Below, one piece after another: positions 22,808 through 37,351 of a DNA stretch of 64,000 nucleotides; the first letter of the stretch is position 1; each line of letters opens with the position of its first letter. Source of the DNA: Plumapathes pennacea (lineage: Eukaryota > Cnidaria > Anthozoa > Antipatharia > Myriopathidae). The notes below the pieces were generated by a model. That model saw only the letters and a list, made by a program, of their open reading frames with translations. It did not search any database and had not been told where the DNA came from. The position numbers were made by a program, and so were the translations under genes. Location: assembly GCA_964036295.1 (NCBI GenBank), contig OZ038472.1:13240385-13304384 (forward strand), in the 5' to 3' direction.

Positions 22808-25800
22808 CTAGCACTTTTTCAGTGGCTGCTGGTCAGACGATTCTAAGACATGAACAGACTTGAATTGTGGTTCACTTGGATGTTTACTGTGTTTTTTGCA
22901 AACCCAAACGTAACCATATCCTTTTCTGAATTCCCTTTTCATTCCTCCGAAGTTGTCCTTTTGTACCAAGTCTGACAGAATGGCCTGTAAATGCTGGTAA
23001 TCACGGCTGCGCAGGCTGTATTGACCTGGAACGCCAGCGTTGCTTGCAAGACTTTTGGGTTCATTTGAAGACTTGGCAGTTTCTTCGATGCTTTGCAAAA
23101 ACTGATCAAACTGAAAGAAGATGAACTCGGAAGTTACAAAGTATCAACTGTGTAAAACATGCTGTTCCAGAGTAATATAAAATGAAGTGAAACCTAATTA
23201 TACGCGACCACTAAAATGAAAGCTCTCAATGTGGCATGTACAATGTTCATAAGTGATCGTGTTATTGTTGGGTTAAATTAGTTATCTTACATATTATTTC
23301 AATTTAACCCACGGACGTATCGACTCCCTCCCTCAGATTTTTCGGAAATTCACTACTTCGCTTTTATCTAAGAATTTTTCATTAGCTGTTCATTGTCTCT
23401 TTGGACATCTGTTAGCGATTATATTTTCAAAATCGGTTTTAAGGTGCCTCCGGAGTTTCATAGGGCGCACTCGTCCATGACAACCTTTGGATCATAACTT
23501 TTTTGATTTTTATGCGATTCTTATAAAACTGTAAGAAACGTTGCAGGTATCATTCAGCAATAATATGGTAGAATTCGATTTAACTTGGGAAAAATATTTT
23601 CAGTGATATTATAGCTTAAGTGGACAGCACTTTTGAACAAAATCGCACCCAGTGAAAAATTTGGCTGGTATATTTTTGCTAAATTTCTGGAATCAGCTTA
23701 TATTAGCAGAATACACACCTTAACCAAGTTTCAGCAAAATCATTGGAGCAGAAGGAAAATTCATAGCGAAATTTTGATTTATTACCTCCGCTCTTCACGA
23801 AGGAGCACTTCTTTGCTCTTTTTCATCCATGAAAACTGCTTCGTACCTTGCTTAAGTATTTCTTCCAGTCTCTCTTGAGTATTTCCACATTCAATCCAAG
23901 TACACCCAATACATTGTTTAGTGTCTCCTGGGATGGGAACACGCTAGCCAGACCAACAACTCCCAACCCAACTTCCACAAGTAGGAGTAGGAACTGAAAA
24001 CAAGGATGTCGAATTATTATGGTTTAGTGGTGTTCAAATGACTGTGAAAAACTAAAATCAAAATATTACTTTACCAATCACAGAGGCTGTAAGAAACACT
24101 CCCAACTATTCAGAAGCTAGTGAGTTGCGTTTTGCTTTTAACTTGAAGAATAAACAAACCAGGATTGCGAAAAAACGCTATTGCCAATTTCTTGCTTGTT
24201 TTGATTCTGATTGGCCAAAAATACTCTTAGACTTGTTTGGACCAAGCATAGCAAATGCAAAGATAAAGAAATTACACGATTACACTCGGCAGTAAAGACA
24301 TGAATTTAAAAAAATGGTCGCTAGTTTGATACTTTCCAGCTCAACAAACCTTCAAAACCAGCCTCAAATGCCCAGCATGCTTTAAAATGAACTCGTTAGG
24401 AGAGTTCAGTTCGTAACCCTTATGGTCCTCGATGTCCAGGAAGTGAATGCCAAGCCCGTCACCATGCCCCTCGCACAACAGGAACAAGCGCCATTTTTGT
24501 TTTGATCCCAGGAGGCTTTTCAACTTTGCCGTAAACAAAGTTTGTGACTTTTTCATCTCTGGTTGTAGAAAAATTGTCCTTGGCACCGTGAACTTGCGAA
24601 GTAAATGAAAAATATATATGGTTAGCATGGATTTTTGAAGAGGCTAAATTTGACGTGCAACACGAACCTATATAGCACTATTTAGAAACATTGAATATTT
24701 TTCTTATTTATGGCAAAGAAATTAGCATGGAGCCTGAAAAAGATTGTTTTTTAGCCAAAAACGAGTGTTTTGCGGACTTGTATTTTTGTTTTCAACAGGG
24801 AACATTACATTTGACAGAACGTTGAGTCAATAAAATTGATCACAGAAACAAACCGAGAGCAATTCCATGTGCAAGTGCAGTAATAAGGCTCACAAAGAAT
24901 GCTTCTTAAAGAAGGTTGATTTTCAGGAACTTGAAATTTGTCTGTAGCGTATCAGTACTGACGAAGATTCCGTAAGATCTACAAGCCTTTTATATGTGAG
25001 GTCTTATGGACAAGTGTAACAACAAGGGTGCTGTGCGAGTCAAACCTCTTCAGATTCCTCGGTCAGTTTGATCATGTCATTGAATCCTTCCCTTATCTCA
25101 GACAGCAGTCTTTTGTCGTGCTGAAGTCGTTCGTCAAGATATCGAACGAGTGGCTGTAGAAGGGGACGCGCAGGGGATTCTGGATTGCCAGTTTCTGTAG
25201 AATTGAACAGTCCACTTACGTGAGACAGACAAGAGAAGAATATATGCCGTGACCAGCGAATGCAAAGAGATAATTAGTTTGTAATAAGTAATGGATTAGT
25301 TTAAACTTAATACTACTAAATACTGCCGGCACCTGGAACATACAAACAGCAAATTAATACAAAATTGCAAACAGAGTGGAGCGATAGGAGCAACTAACAG
25401 ATGCATTGTGCATAGTTTAGTTACCATTTGATCACGATACAGTAACCGGCGTCAGAAGACGTTGGTTTCTTATTTGTTCACTACTCCTCATGCATTCGAG
25501 TCATTATTAGGGCTATCAAGATTTTTCTATCATGATGTCAAAAGTCTCGTCCTGTGAGCTTATTCATCGCGCCTCTTTATGTGTAAAGGAGGGTTGTGAT
25601 AAGGCGTCTTTTGAAAGTAAAACATAAAGTTATTAAATACCTGAAGATGCAGCTGTCCATTTCAAGTCAGGGGTGACTCTGGTTTCTTTGTAGCCTTTCT
25701 GCAAATCCTTGACTTTTGCATTCTTCCTGCACCCGTGACATGTAACCTCAAGTTCTCCCTGATTCTCTGCTGTGGAAACATCAGACTGCTCAATGTACTG

Positions 25801-28800
25801 AAGAAGGCATTCGGAGCAAGAGAATTTGACGCTAGGAAAAGGCTGTGACAATTTGTCAAACTCAAACAGGGTCGCGAGGATGGAATCAGCAACCTTTCCA
25901 CAGTTCTCCGGCCGCTCTGCCCGAACAATTACCCTGACCTCAGATGTCCGTCTGTCCACAAAGCACGGTCCACAGTCGACCCGACTCTTGTACTTGGAGT
26001 CGTGAATAACAAATGCATTCTTGCCAATAGAGACAGAGGGATATGCTTTGACAGCCTTGAAGATGAAATCTGGAAACATTGTGTGGAGAGCATACGGTTG
26101 TACGTTAAACACCAGGTGTCTCATAGCGGTGAATGCGGTGCTGTCCGAGGGACTCCAAACTTCAGTATGCAGTGGCTCCAAAGAGTAGACAATGTGGATT
26201 CTTGTCTGATCTTTATTAGCGATTGCTATCTGGTTGTTGATCAGGAGTTCTGCGATGCATTTTTTTGGACCAGCTGTGAGTAAATGTAATGTTATTCAGA
26301 TTGTGCAGGCCCTCCTCCTCCAAACATGCAGTTTTTTCCCCGGGAATTTGAGGTTTTCCAAGGTTAACTAATGGTACGCTACTACACCGCTCCTAAATTG
26401 GCATTCTCTAAAGGCATTTTGTAATCAATTCACGAGACCAAATGACGCACTACTTCATTTAATGTTGTGGGTGTTTTAGCTTATAGGGTGTGCGTCATAT
26501 CCAAAACGTGCGTCAACACACTTCTGTGTGTAGATGTTGGAATTTACCAATCGAGATTACGGCGTCATCTCGGCAAGGTTGAAAACTCTAACTCCTTTAA
26601 TAACTGGTATTGCTTTAACAACTGAACCTGAAATTGGCCTGCTCAACAACTATGAAATCCCAGGTGATAAAACCAAATTTTAGGAAATCAGTTTTAGTAT
26701 GTTAGTATGCTATCCGGATAAAATAATTTGAGTTACCTACCAAGACTACCTGAGTCCAGCGCCCCGTGGTGACATGATCCTAAAAGCTCATCGAGGTTCC
26801 GCGCGATCCACTTTTCCTGTAGAATTAGGAACACATCATTTTGACCAGTCATGAGGCCAAGTCCTGCTTCCTCGAGGTATTTCACTGCCATCGAAAAACA
26901 ACATTGGCTCTGGATTCCACACTGCAGTGCCAGAGATTTTAAACCTTTTTTATCCAAGGTTTCCACTTGAGCATCTTTCTTCTGTTTGACTTTCGTTGCC
27001 AGATTCTCCGCTCTATACCAAACTATTTCGTGGCTTTGGTGCACCTTCACCTCCAGTATTTCTTTGATCTGTTTGAGAAGTTCTAGCTGGTACTCAGATC
27101 CAACCAGAACTGTTTTTTTCAAATTTGGGTTGATATCTTGGAAGGGCTTCAGGTCGAGACGATTGGCAAGGCCTGCGCTGACGTTAAGGCCAAGGAGGAG
27201 AATCTCGGCTTGTGGGGCTTTCATGGATAACATTTGGAGCCAGTACTTTACATCAACCTTCGGTAGGTCCCCGTCGCGGCTGTCCCAAACGTAGACATAT
27301 AGACCTCTGTCGGTCATCGACGTCAGATCTGCCAAGTGACAGGTCGCTTGATCTTTGCAGGCACCTGGAACTCCCCAAAACTCTAGTTTGAGACCAGTGT
27401 TTGTAAATGATTCGCGGGCTTCCTGCTGCTGCAGAGCACCTCCCACTGACTGTAATATGCTTATATTTTGACCAATTAGAGTAACCTTACATCTGCTTGG
27501 CAAGACTCCCTTCTCGACTTTGACTGTAAATGGACTTCCGAGGATGTGCAGGTCATCAATAGTAGCAATTACTTGGAAAGAGCCTTCCTCGAGGAATAGG
27601 ATAGATGCCTTATGAGTGCTTTTGGTGTCTTGCTTCACCTTGCCTTTCACACGAGTGGCTGGTTTGTTTTTAGTCGTGGAGCAGGCTTCTACCCTGAACA
27701 CCTGGTAAAGACGTAGCAGTCTATGTAAGAATACTGCAACTGTGGGCACTAACTTTTAATTTAAAGAACTATATTCAAGAATGGTTTCGTGATTATTTTT
27801 TTACCGATCCCGCTAGATGTATGTCAATATATTTTTACTAGTCAGTTCATGGTGTAGTAGATTTTAATAAGATATCAAATCAGAGCAATAAAGAAAGAAT
27901 AGTGTAACTTTTAATGCCATGAAAGTGACTTGATTGGGAGGGAAAGAGTTAAAGAAATAGATTGCAATGAAGTTTTGTGTCTTGTGTTCAAATCTAAGAT
28001 TTTCTATTTAGTACTTGAAGTGAGGTGCCATTTTATACCAATAGTCACCTTTCGTGTTGTGCTACTGATCACTCCGTCCTTTCTGGGACCAATGCTGAAT
28101 TTGAATGGTTTACCAACGACTGCCATGTTCTGGTCTTGTTCGTTGTCCAACTGAAGTACATAGGCAGTATTTCGATCTATTGTGCCTATTTGCGTTCCCA
28201 TTAGAGTTTTGAGGATCTGGATCTTCATCTCGTTCTTCTCATATTCAGGCAGGTCTGGCTGGCCCCAGAAAAACACCTGTAACAGATAATTGGAATCGCA
28301 GTTTAATTATTGGATTTGATTTTTCAGGCATCACATTTGAACAAAGGCAAATGGATTGAACCCAAGAGTGTGAACAGTAGGTTGGTCGTGATTGTCCGTG
28401 TCAAATAGTCTCCAGCAATACTGTCGTCGGTGGCTGACGTTTTGACTCCCTGAGCGGAAGTCATTTTCAAATAAAACATCGTCATTGTCACATCATTATG
28501 ACGGCCCTCATGTTCATTTTTAGTGGTAAAAATGACATTTAGCAATTGCTATACGGCAGTTCATCGCATGCTAACAATTTTAAAGTCAGGACACCAATAT
28601 TTAGTTCTCAATCTATCTCATCGTGTGATGTTATATCCTTGTTCTCAGCTCGCCTGATCGAGTTGGAGAACATCAGATTATTTTGGTCTTGGTTATATTA
28701 CGCGCAAGGCACAAATGCATGGGCCTGGACTCATACCTTCCCGGTCCTGGACAGCACAGCAGTGCTCACTGAGCCACAAGACACCATTGTGGCCTCAAGA

Positions 28801-31800
28801 GTCTCTGTCAATGGCACAGGTTGAAATTTCCAAATACTCTCGAAGGTACCATGTCCCAGTTGGCCAGCAGAACCATTGCCGCATGTTAGGACCACACCCT
28901 CGTCGGTGAGAACCGCTGCATGCTGCATTCCACAAGAAATCTCCACGATTATTGCGTCATCTAGCTCGTGGTGGCGGTCAATACTTTTGCGGCAGAAAGG
29001 CTTCCAGCTGCATACATCTCCAACGATTGTCGTGAAAAAGAACGTGTCCAAGGTTGCCTTGACTCTGTTAACACTGTCAGGCCAGGTACGTTCTTGCCAA
29101 GTGAATGAGGGTACGGCGACGCTGTTGCACTTTAAACTGCGAATAGCAGAGCCCAAAGCACGTGGAAAGTCGGTTGGTAGTGAGGCACTTCCAGTGGACA
29201 GAACCTTTTGGCACCACGTCTGAGAATCAGCAAAATACATCTTGCCGTTTGCGTCAACCGCGAGTAGAACTGAGCCAACAGATGTAATAGATACCAAATT
29301 ATCTACATTACATGGGGCAACGGCTGTTAGAGGGTGGGCGTCTACGTTAGACTTTTCAACACCGCATAACAGCAATGCTGGTGCCTCCGTTAACGCAAAC
29401 ACCAGCTCGATGAAATCAGTTTCACACCAGACGCTGCATGTTGTGACGTCTGTCATACGGTCTGCTTCCATGTCAGTTGGGAATGGGTTGTCAACCTTGA
29501 GGCCGTAGAAACTTTTCCCCCAGATAAGAACTTTGTCGCATTCAGTGAGCACCATGGTACAGTCCTCAGTGCAAGACACCTCTTTGGCTCTGCGTGGAAA
29601 GGATAAGACGACAAATAGAAGAGAGGAGGAAAAGTGTAAATTGCAATGTATTGATTTATGAAGTATTTAAGGTGAGAGGTCTGCCAAATAGCTTGGGATT
29701 TGACATCGGAGTACGTTTTCGTTTTAGAGCAGTTTTCAGATGACTTTCGTGAAACCAAAGCCAAACATAATTACAGTGCCAGCCACAAAGGCTGCAACAG
29801 AACACTTTTTACTGACATTAAACAGCAGGCTAATCATTAGTACAATAAAACGCCATTCGTGCCACTTGTTTGCTTGCTTTAGCAGCTCGCAATCAGTTTT
29901 TGTTTTGTCCCCAACTTCTATGGCCAATCCGAAAACGTATAGTAAACGCGAAACTAAAGCGATCATACGATCATTACTTTAGTCACCTGAGAACTGCAGC
30001 TCTAATAAATGAGTATTTAAGTGTCGTTCTCTCATCTACTGTTAGTCCTATTCCTGTCGCATACCTCACTTCCTCATTGGCAGCATTCCGTCCAAGGTCG
30101 ACTTTCTGCGGAGTGATACTGTAGTCTTCTTCAGCTGTGAAATATCCAAGTTGGCCAAACTGGTTGCATCCACACGTGAAAACTTCGCCTTTGGTGGTCA
30201 GGAAAGCTGAGTGGTTCTTCCCAGCTGATACTGCTTGGATGGACTTACTTGATTGGTAAAGACATGAAATACAACTGATTTCGTACGGCTTGACGCTGGC
30301 GTAGCCAAGTTGACCGCGCTCTCCACTTCCCAAGGAGTAGGGCAACGATTCATATATCAACCCATACGCAATGCACAGCGTGTGATGTGCGCCACATGAA
30401 ACTGATGTTATGGTTACGTCGTGTTGCTTTGGATACTTTCTTGGTGTTTTGACATGCTTCTCTTTTGCGTCATCTTTATGAAGTCCCCATCCGTAGAGAA
30501 CTCCCTTGTTTACAGGAAGCGACTGCTTGCCGATTGCTACAGCATGGTGGTCTCCGGCAGCAATCCTTTTAATTTTAGACAAACTCTTGATCTAGAAAAG
30601 ATTAAGAAATTTTTTATCACCAGGAAATCCCAACAAGCGCACTCTAAAACTGTTAAAACAAAAAATTACACAGTTTCCTGTCTTTACCATAGTAGAGATA
30701 GCCAGATCCTCTTCATTTCCATGGCCTAGCTGTCCAAATTCCCCACGTCCATACGAGAACACCGTTCCCATATCACTAAGCATAACAGTGAAGTCAATCC
30801 CACATGCTACTTGTGTGATTTTGTTTTCAAGGGGACGAACTTGTTGAGGCATCGCTAGCTTCGATCCCATAAGGTCTCCCCAGGTTAGCACTGCACCATC
30901 ACTGAGGGCAACTGCTGCATGAGTACCTGACATGCTGGTTGAGACGATTTCGCTAGTGTTGTTGGTTTTGGAAAGGTCAATAGGCTGTGGGGCTAACAGA
31001 AATTCACCGCCAATCGCTGAAGCATTGTTGTTTTCTGGCACCTCCTTTGCAGGGTTGAGTCCACATTCCAACAATTTGCCAAATGTGGTCGACATCAGCA
31101 TGTAAAAGAGACCTTTTTCTCTTTGGGAGCCGTCTCTTTTGCCTTAATAAACATTAGCAACGTTATGGAGAAGGTCGGCAGACAAAACACTTAGGCTATT
31201 TATGGTACAATAAATGCTAATTGCGAGCCATAATTGCAACTAAAGGATTGCTTACGAAAAAGGCGATAGCAGAATTTTAGGGTTGCTTGTTAAAGTCCTC
31301 TGATTTGTAGTGAAAATAGGTAAATGGAGGGAATTACCGGCGAAAAGTTTAAACCAGTGATAAGACAAAGAGAAGGAATCCACAATAAACACGCAGCTAA
31401 GCTGATGTTTGAGTCCTGCGTGCGTCAGTCGGTAACTTACTTGAACAGAATTTCATTTGTTTGATGTCGTTGAATTTAGTGCAGGTCGGCTGTCTCTTCA
31501 CCGTAACTCCGACCACACAGTCTCCTGAGAGGTTTTTGTGTTGCCACGTGCTAGCTGAGTTCGTCGAAGACACGCAAGAGTACAGTGGGTTGGACGGACT
31601 CACAGGCGGTGTATCCAGGTTAATAGCAGGAAGTGGTTTCACTTGAAGTACGGGCTCCTGCAAACTACACAAATAGCCGTAATAATAAGCACGAGGACTT
31701 ATCCTCATAAACTACTTTGGACGAAGTCTTGTCTCTTCCGAGCAGCGAGTATCCCCCGAAAGAAGCATTAAAATCTGCCTCGTAACATATTTTCTGGTGG

Positions 31801-34512
31801 AGAAATTGGGTGAAAAGAAATGAAAAATGAAAAATATAAAATAATAAAACTGGAATGAAATGCACCAAGGTGCGTTCGCTTTCAGTCATTTCCAAATTAA
31901 ATTTGAATACTTCCTGCATTATGTGGTAGATTTAAGAGCCAGTTTTAAAAATCTTGATATATGTTGCAAGAGGACTTTTCAGAGACAATACTAAGATCAA
32001 AATGCAGATTCTCCCAACCTTTTGAGGAAAGTATATATGAGCGGTGTAGTAAGAACTGATATACTAGTTTAGTTCGCTTTCATCTTAAAGCAAGCTATCA
32101 AAAACCGAGCTCTACATACTGCAGTATGATCAAGGGGAATATTGAAGATTCTAGTTCTTGATGAGCTGCTTACTAGTTAGCTTTTAAAGTTTCTAAAATA
32201 TAATAAGTAAAAACCTACCGTTGTTCAAGGTCTGTTGCCCATGTCAACTCTTCATCTTTCCCATACATAGTAAGACTCTGGTGACCCATAGAAACGTTAG
32301 TGATAACACTGTTGCCTGTGTCGATAAGCAGAGGGTCTGGATACCGCATGAATACACCTGGGGAAGCTAAAGCGTCATTTAATAATAATGCATTTGTTGT
32401 TGAGTCCAAACAGTCTTCTTTGGGCTTGTAAATGCTCGGAGAGTCTTGAAAGCAAGGGTTTTGGCCAGCAAGCGCGTCTCCAACTCTTTTAAAAAATTCG
32501 CTGAGATTGGTTGGATTCGTGGCCGATATGGTGTAAAATTCTGCATCATTGTTCTGTGCAAAGAATGCAGCATCGTCTTGCACCTGTTTGTTCAGCTGAG
32601 ACTCTCCGTCCATTTGTGTTCCAACCACAAATTTCTTGACTTCTGTGGCGTCGCCATCAAACTCTAACCCAAACAGACCAAGCCACTGTTCAAGTCCCTT
32701 GAGACTTTCAGGTTCATCTAGGGAAAACACAAATATCGCACAGTCTAAGTGCCTTAAGTACTGTTTTACTAGTGGAGTAAACTCGGAACTTCCCGAAGTG
32801 TCAACAATGTATAACTGACAAGTGTCCGGAACGCAGTAATTGGTGATGTAAGACCCTGGTGTTGGTTCATACTCCCTAGAATCTTTGCATGATTCACAGC
32901 CATATTTCAAGGTCTTGACAAGGAAACTCTTGCCAACGCCTGCATCTCCAAGTAGGACAACTTTGTACTGTTTACATGGGTTTCCTGTTTAGAAAAAAAT
33001 ATTACGAAAAACATTGGATAGTTGAATTTGTCCATTCAACGAGTACACTGTAACAGTAGTGTGGTCGTTGCTGAGTTTCTTGTTCTGTTTTGACAGGAAA
33101 GCACATGGCAGTGAAAAGGTCGAGATAGCATGTTGCACATTAGTTGCAATTCCGGAGACACATATGTGTATTAACACAATTTATGGTTACAGCTATAAGT
33201 TATGATTGGAAACAAGTGAAGCGGAAATGGGTTGTAACATTTTAAAGTCTAATGACTGCTTGGGTAAGAAAGCCTCAGGAGGTAAACAAATATTCAAATT
33301 GAGAACTTTGCAGCTTTTTATGCTTGATGAATCCTAATCAAATTCTAAATCATAATTACAGTGCTCATACATTGGCTTCAAAAGCTACATTTTGAGCTTA
33401 AGAGTGGAAGAGTTGGCCAGCAAAGAAAAGAGTATAAATGCGTAACTTATCTCATTTTCATGTACAATCGATTTTGACAGTATGATTTCGAAACTATATA
33501 TTTCTAATCACACGCAGCGATTAACCCAACCTGCGCTTTATTACTTATCTGGAGGAAGGAGAATGCCAAAGTGAGTATAGTTGAACAAAACAACAAGGAT
33601 ACAACCACATGTCAACAAAAATCTCACGTTACATACTCGAAACTCAGCCAAAAATAGAAAAGGAAACAAGAAAAAGGCTTCCACACCGCTTGCATATCAA
33701 CATTACCCAATCAAATTGCAGTCTTTTTTTTGCTCGTACGTCAATCAAACTCCTAAAATCCAAGAGGTTGGGTACCTCGCTTGGCTTTCGGGTGAAAACA
33801 ATTAAATGATGGGCCCTTAGGCATAAAAATCATACGGACCCCCTGTTGTTCGTCAGTATGTTTATAACGACGTTGAATACAAATAGCATTCCTGTGTTGT
33901 CTTTTGGATACTACCCTTACAAACAAAGCAATATACTCGTAATGCTGTTAATATTTGATGGTATTCGTCGCGACTTTTGCTCGTGTATAAACAATTCTGG
34001 GTTGTACTATATTTGTAAAGTCAGTTATTTGAAAAAGATGGCGGAAGATAAATGTATATCACTCGAGTCCACTCAACCATACTGTCTATTCAGTTGGAGC
34101 TGCGCTCGCGTTTTCTGCCGTGTGCGCGTCTGAGACCAGGTCCCAAAGAATGATTTATCGTGGTACGCCGGCCATTACTTTCCTTTGCTGAGCCCGGCCA
34201 CGTTTTGTCTTATCTGTGCTTACGGGTGTAGCAATCCAGTGTAGTTCACACTAGCAGCCACTGAATATACAGAGTTCAAGGTCCAGCGTGGCCCGTTTAT
34301 TCGTAGCTGAGATAGTCCCTCCATATCCGAGAGCTATTTTGACCTGTGGTGTTACTCAATGCAACTGTTCATTAAGGGTCCACATACCCCAAACCGCCCA
34401 CATATAGACAACTTGTTATTAATCTTTACCATGATAACTACAACATTGGGAGTCTGTGCCTAATCCTACCGAAATCCGAATAGAGAAACTTACCTGCATT
34501 TGCTGGTAGCAT
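22808..34512 (-). CDS. Array copy B: Rab-like GTPase / RCC1 / filamin-Ig / pseudo-ROC / COR protein
   Basis: Thirteen exons: 34494-34512, 32219-32984, 31441-31664, 30688-31142, 30065-30591, 28737-29589, 28049-28276, 26741-27701, 25641-26273, 25046-25194, 24350-24592, 23847-23993, 22808-23110. They give 1835 residues. Exon 1 encodes MLPANAG. Exons 2, 3 and 6 have exactly the lengths of copy A, and all phases match. GTPase motifs are G1 GDAGVGKS, G3 DTSG, G4 TQMD and a weakened G5 TISATN. RCC1 signatures include CGAHHTLCI, AGKNHSAFL and GQLGHG. The filamin-like strand GKVKQDTKSTHKASILF, the ROC-like segment without P-loop (CKVTLIGQNISIL), COR and C-x2-C-x22-C-x2-C all remain. Exon 12 has no Met and is easily missed. 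Large intron 1 (32985-34493) contains a dispersed repeat. B is the closest relative of A and looks intact. Confidence 0.88.
23440..23790. repeat. Dispersed element, single copy (partner at 47530-48045)
   Basis: CTCCGGAGTTTCA..GGGCGCACTCG.TCCATGACAA through GATATTATAGCTTAAGTGGACAGCACTTTT and TCGCACCCAGTGAAAAATTT match the copy C intron element. It sits in the intron between copy B exons 12 and 13, next to exon 12. Copy A lacks it at the same place, so it inserted after A and B separated or was lost from A. Confidence 0.75.
33354..33806. repeat. Dispersed repeat, copy 2 (partner at 1205-1885)
   Basis: Lies in intron 1 of copy B. It shares CTTATCTCATTTTCATG, ACAATCGATTTTGACAG and TCAACAAAAATCTCACGTTACATAC with the segment upstream of the HEPN gene, in the same orientation. 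Confidence 0.6.
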
Positions 34513-36867
34513 CGTTGCAAACTGCAGCGGTCTCTGTGTTAGATGTGCCTCGAGTGACAGCAAACCTAGCTTCGCTGTTTATCCATTACTTGGGCTTTCA
34601 CTTTGTGCATGAGTTGATTCAATTTTACCTTGTCATTTAAATAAATTTGTGGATTTGCCTTGTCACTAGGCTTTGATTATTGCCTATGTAAAAGCAGGTT
34701 TGACTTGCGCAACGATCTGTGCGGATTGCGAAGCAGAAAGCGTCGCATCCGGGTTTAGACGACCGAGAATACTGGGTCTTACTCTCTCTAGGCCTCTTCG
34801 ATATCTCCAGCCCAAATCCTAACGGTTTTATGTGGTGTGGCTTTTGCAACAGTTAGGGGACCCGAATGATGGTAGTTTAAGTTACTGGATAATTCAGGGA
34901 TATGTTAAGCTGACACGAAGTGAGGTGTGGACTCTTAGAACTGCATCACTATTTCAAATTCGATTCTGTAGTCAAACTGAATTTAAAAACAATCTGCAGG
35001 GGGCACTTCCTTTGTAGCTGCAATAAAACGTCTGATTCGTCAGTGTTTATCGTGTTGCCCCGGGCTGTGAACACGTCAAAAATAGACACCGTGATTTTGC
35101 GCAGGAATTATTTGATTGATTGAACGCGCGCAAAGAGAATTCGGCACAAGTGTAAGTTTTTCGAATGGAAACTGGGTACAAGTTGTTCCTCATTTGTTGA
35201 GGCAAAATGGCCAACGTGCCACAGCCGTGATGAGCTACAATTATATATTTTGGGGGGAGGAGGAGGGGGATGTGATTGTATATCTTTATAAACTCAGTTT
35301 CTTTGGCGCGCACGCCACAGCCAAACGGAATTCAATTAAGTTTGGCAGTGGCACGACATTTGAAACGGGCCTAAGTAAATGTTTAGCAGATGTGCATGAT
35401 TGTCATATATTTGTGTTTATGTTGTAGTCAGTTGTAATTGAGTGAATACGGTATCTATAAATCTTGCAAGAATTAACTACCTGTAAAATATAGAAATGTA
35501 ATCTGTCTTCTACATTAATGCAGAGTCACATTACAAGTAAATGTCAAATAATGTAGTGCAAGCAATAACAATGAATATGATGCACACAGCCCTGCATATT
35601 AAAAACATTTATATTAAAGTAATGGCTTCTGCTCTCTGTTGATGGCTTAGATTTCAACCTTTTGGAAAAGCTGCCTAATTGAGTAAATGAAGCATATCTA
35701 GTGCAATAGAGCCCTGGAAAGGGGAGCTGGGAGAGGTTGGATGGGTGGTACTTCATATAGTAGGCTGTACGAAGACGCTCCACCCAAAAGGGCTACCTTT
35801 TTAAGGCTGGAAATTAATACAAAAGGGGTGCCTCTTTTAGGCTGTAGGTTTATGCAAGGGACCATACTTTTTTCAGGATGGAGGTAAATAAAAAGGTAGG
35901 AATTTTAGTCCTTTCGTTATGCAGAAAGATTTCAGCAGGCCTTTCGTTGGGTTATTAAAAACAATTTTACTCCAAAAAGTTGCATAAGTCCATTAAAACG
36001 TGCAAATGACAACAAAAATAGATATCCATAGGTATATGAAAGGGGTACCTTTTTTTACGAAAAGTATGTGAACGGGGTATCTTTTCTTTCAAAAATGGTG
36101 TATGAAAGGGTAAGGTTTGGACCTTTTTAGGGTGGAGCCTCCCCGTATAGAACTTTACTGGGTATCCCCCCCTCCTCTCCATCACCCATCCCTGCCTGCA
36201 CTTCCATCGCTATCGCTAAGTAATGATAATGCTACTCAGATTGTTTCTACTATTGTCACTATTTACTACCACCACTATTTTACTAACACTAACGCAATAA
36301 GACCACTAACTCTACCACTACTACCATTTACACCCTTGATAACAAAAAAAGTCACTTTATATAAGTCTCAATGTATTCAGCACTGCCGTGCTAACTGGAG
36401 AGACTTGAAATGCACTACTTACCACTAACGTCTAACACTACTACCACATTTAAAATATGACTGGGTACAGTACCACCATCACTGCTAACACTATTAAGAC
36501 TAGCAACACTCCTACACTACTAAACCACTGCGTTACTATACTGATGAACCCAATCACATCACAACTATCATCTCAACCCACATCAATGTTACCTGTGTCA
36601 CTATACTTGCCACCACCATCACCAGTTTTTCTGCTTCTGCAACCCCTACCCTAAATACTACTGTTACTATTTCAACAAAACAATAACTACAACAACTACG
36701 GCTTACTGCTGATGCTGTTCCTACTACTAACACCAACTCACAGTCACTACCTCTCTTACTACGGCTTTTGACCTAACTATATTGCCATTACTTACTGAAG
36801 GTATATTATTTATAGTAGGAAATGAAACAGATACTAGTACTGTTATTGTTTCTATTCCCTGTTACTA

Positions 36868-37108
36868 CAGGCAGCCCAATCTAATTGTTGTGATATTCTG
36901 TTAGAATTTTTTTTTTTTTTTTGCTAAAGTTAAAAAATACTAAACTTGTCTTGTTCCTGTGCTGTTTTGAGGCCGATCAGAGCAATTCTGCTGGTGTTGG
37001 TCCCCCTGTAAGAAAACAGCATTGCTCTGATGCCTCAATTAAACAGCACATGATGGATAAAACAAACGAGAAGAAGATAAGCTTCGAATTTTTTTTAACT
37101 ATTTTTGC

Positions 37109-37162
<54 letters not shown>

Positions 37163-37194
37163 TACAGAATCTCACAACAAGATTGGGCTGCCTG
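36868..37194. repeat. Foldback element with about 38-bp terminal inverted repeats
   Basis: The left end CAGGCAGCCCAATCT..TTGTTGTGATATTCTGTTAGAA pairs with the right end TTCTACAGAATCTCACAACAAGATTGGGCTGCCTG. Inside, GAGGCCGATCAGAGCAAT pairs with ATTGCTCTGATGCCTC. A T15-type run (near 36908) and an A-run plus (AT)n tract (37109-37160) sit symmetrically next to the inner ends. Confidence 0.8.
37109..37160. repeat. (A)n(AT)n microsatellite
   Basis: About 15 A bases are followed by about 18 AT dinucleotides, inside the foldback element. Confidence 0.95.
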
Positions 37195-37351
37195 TGCTGC
37201 TACTTTATCTTATAGAACACCGACCCTAAAACAAACATCAACTTATGTGTATGTCATATGCCTTAACCTGCGTATCATGAGGATTTCTAACGAACATCAT
37301 CGTAAATTAAGTACAAGAGATGCTTTGAAAAATAACCCAACGATGTACATA

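Larger units (their letters stand above)
34513..37351. other. Intergenic spacer between copies B and C
   Basis: The first part, to about 34850, resembles the 5' region of copy A and is the probable copy B promoter and 5' UTR. From 35780 to 36180 there are degenerate GAAAGGGGTACC/CTTTTTT words on both strands. From 36200 to 36780 there is imprecise CTA/CCA triplet-rich DNA. A foldback element with AT repeats closes the spacer (36868-37194). The short open frames here have no domain signal, and I see no gene. Confidence 0.55.

Noticed and set aside
34637-34849. 70-codon frame upstream of copy B
   Set aside because: It lies in the conserved 5' region shared with copy A, where the frame is not kept.
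36117-36736. Thr/Pro-rich frames between copies B and C
   Set aside because: They come from imprecise CTA/CCA triplet repeats and show no coding signal.
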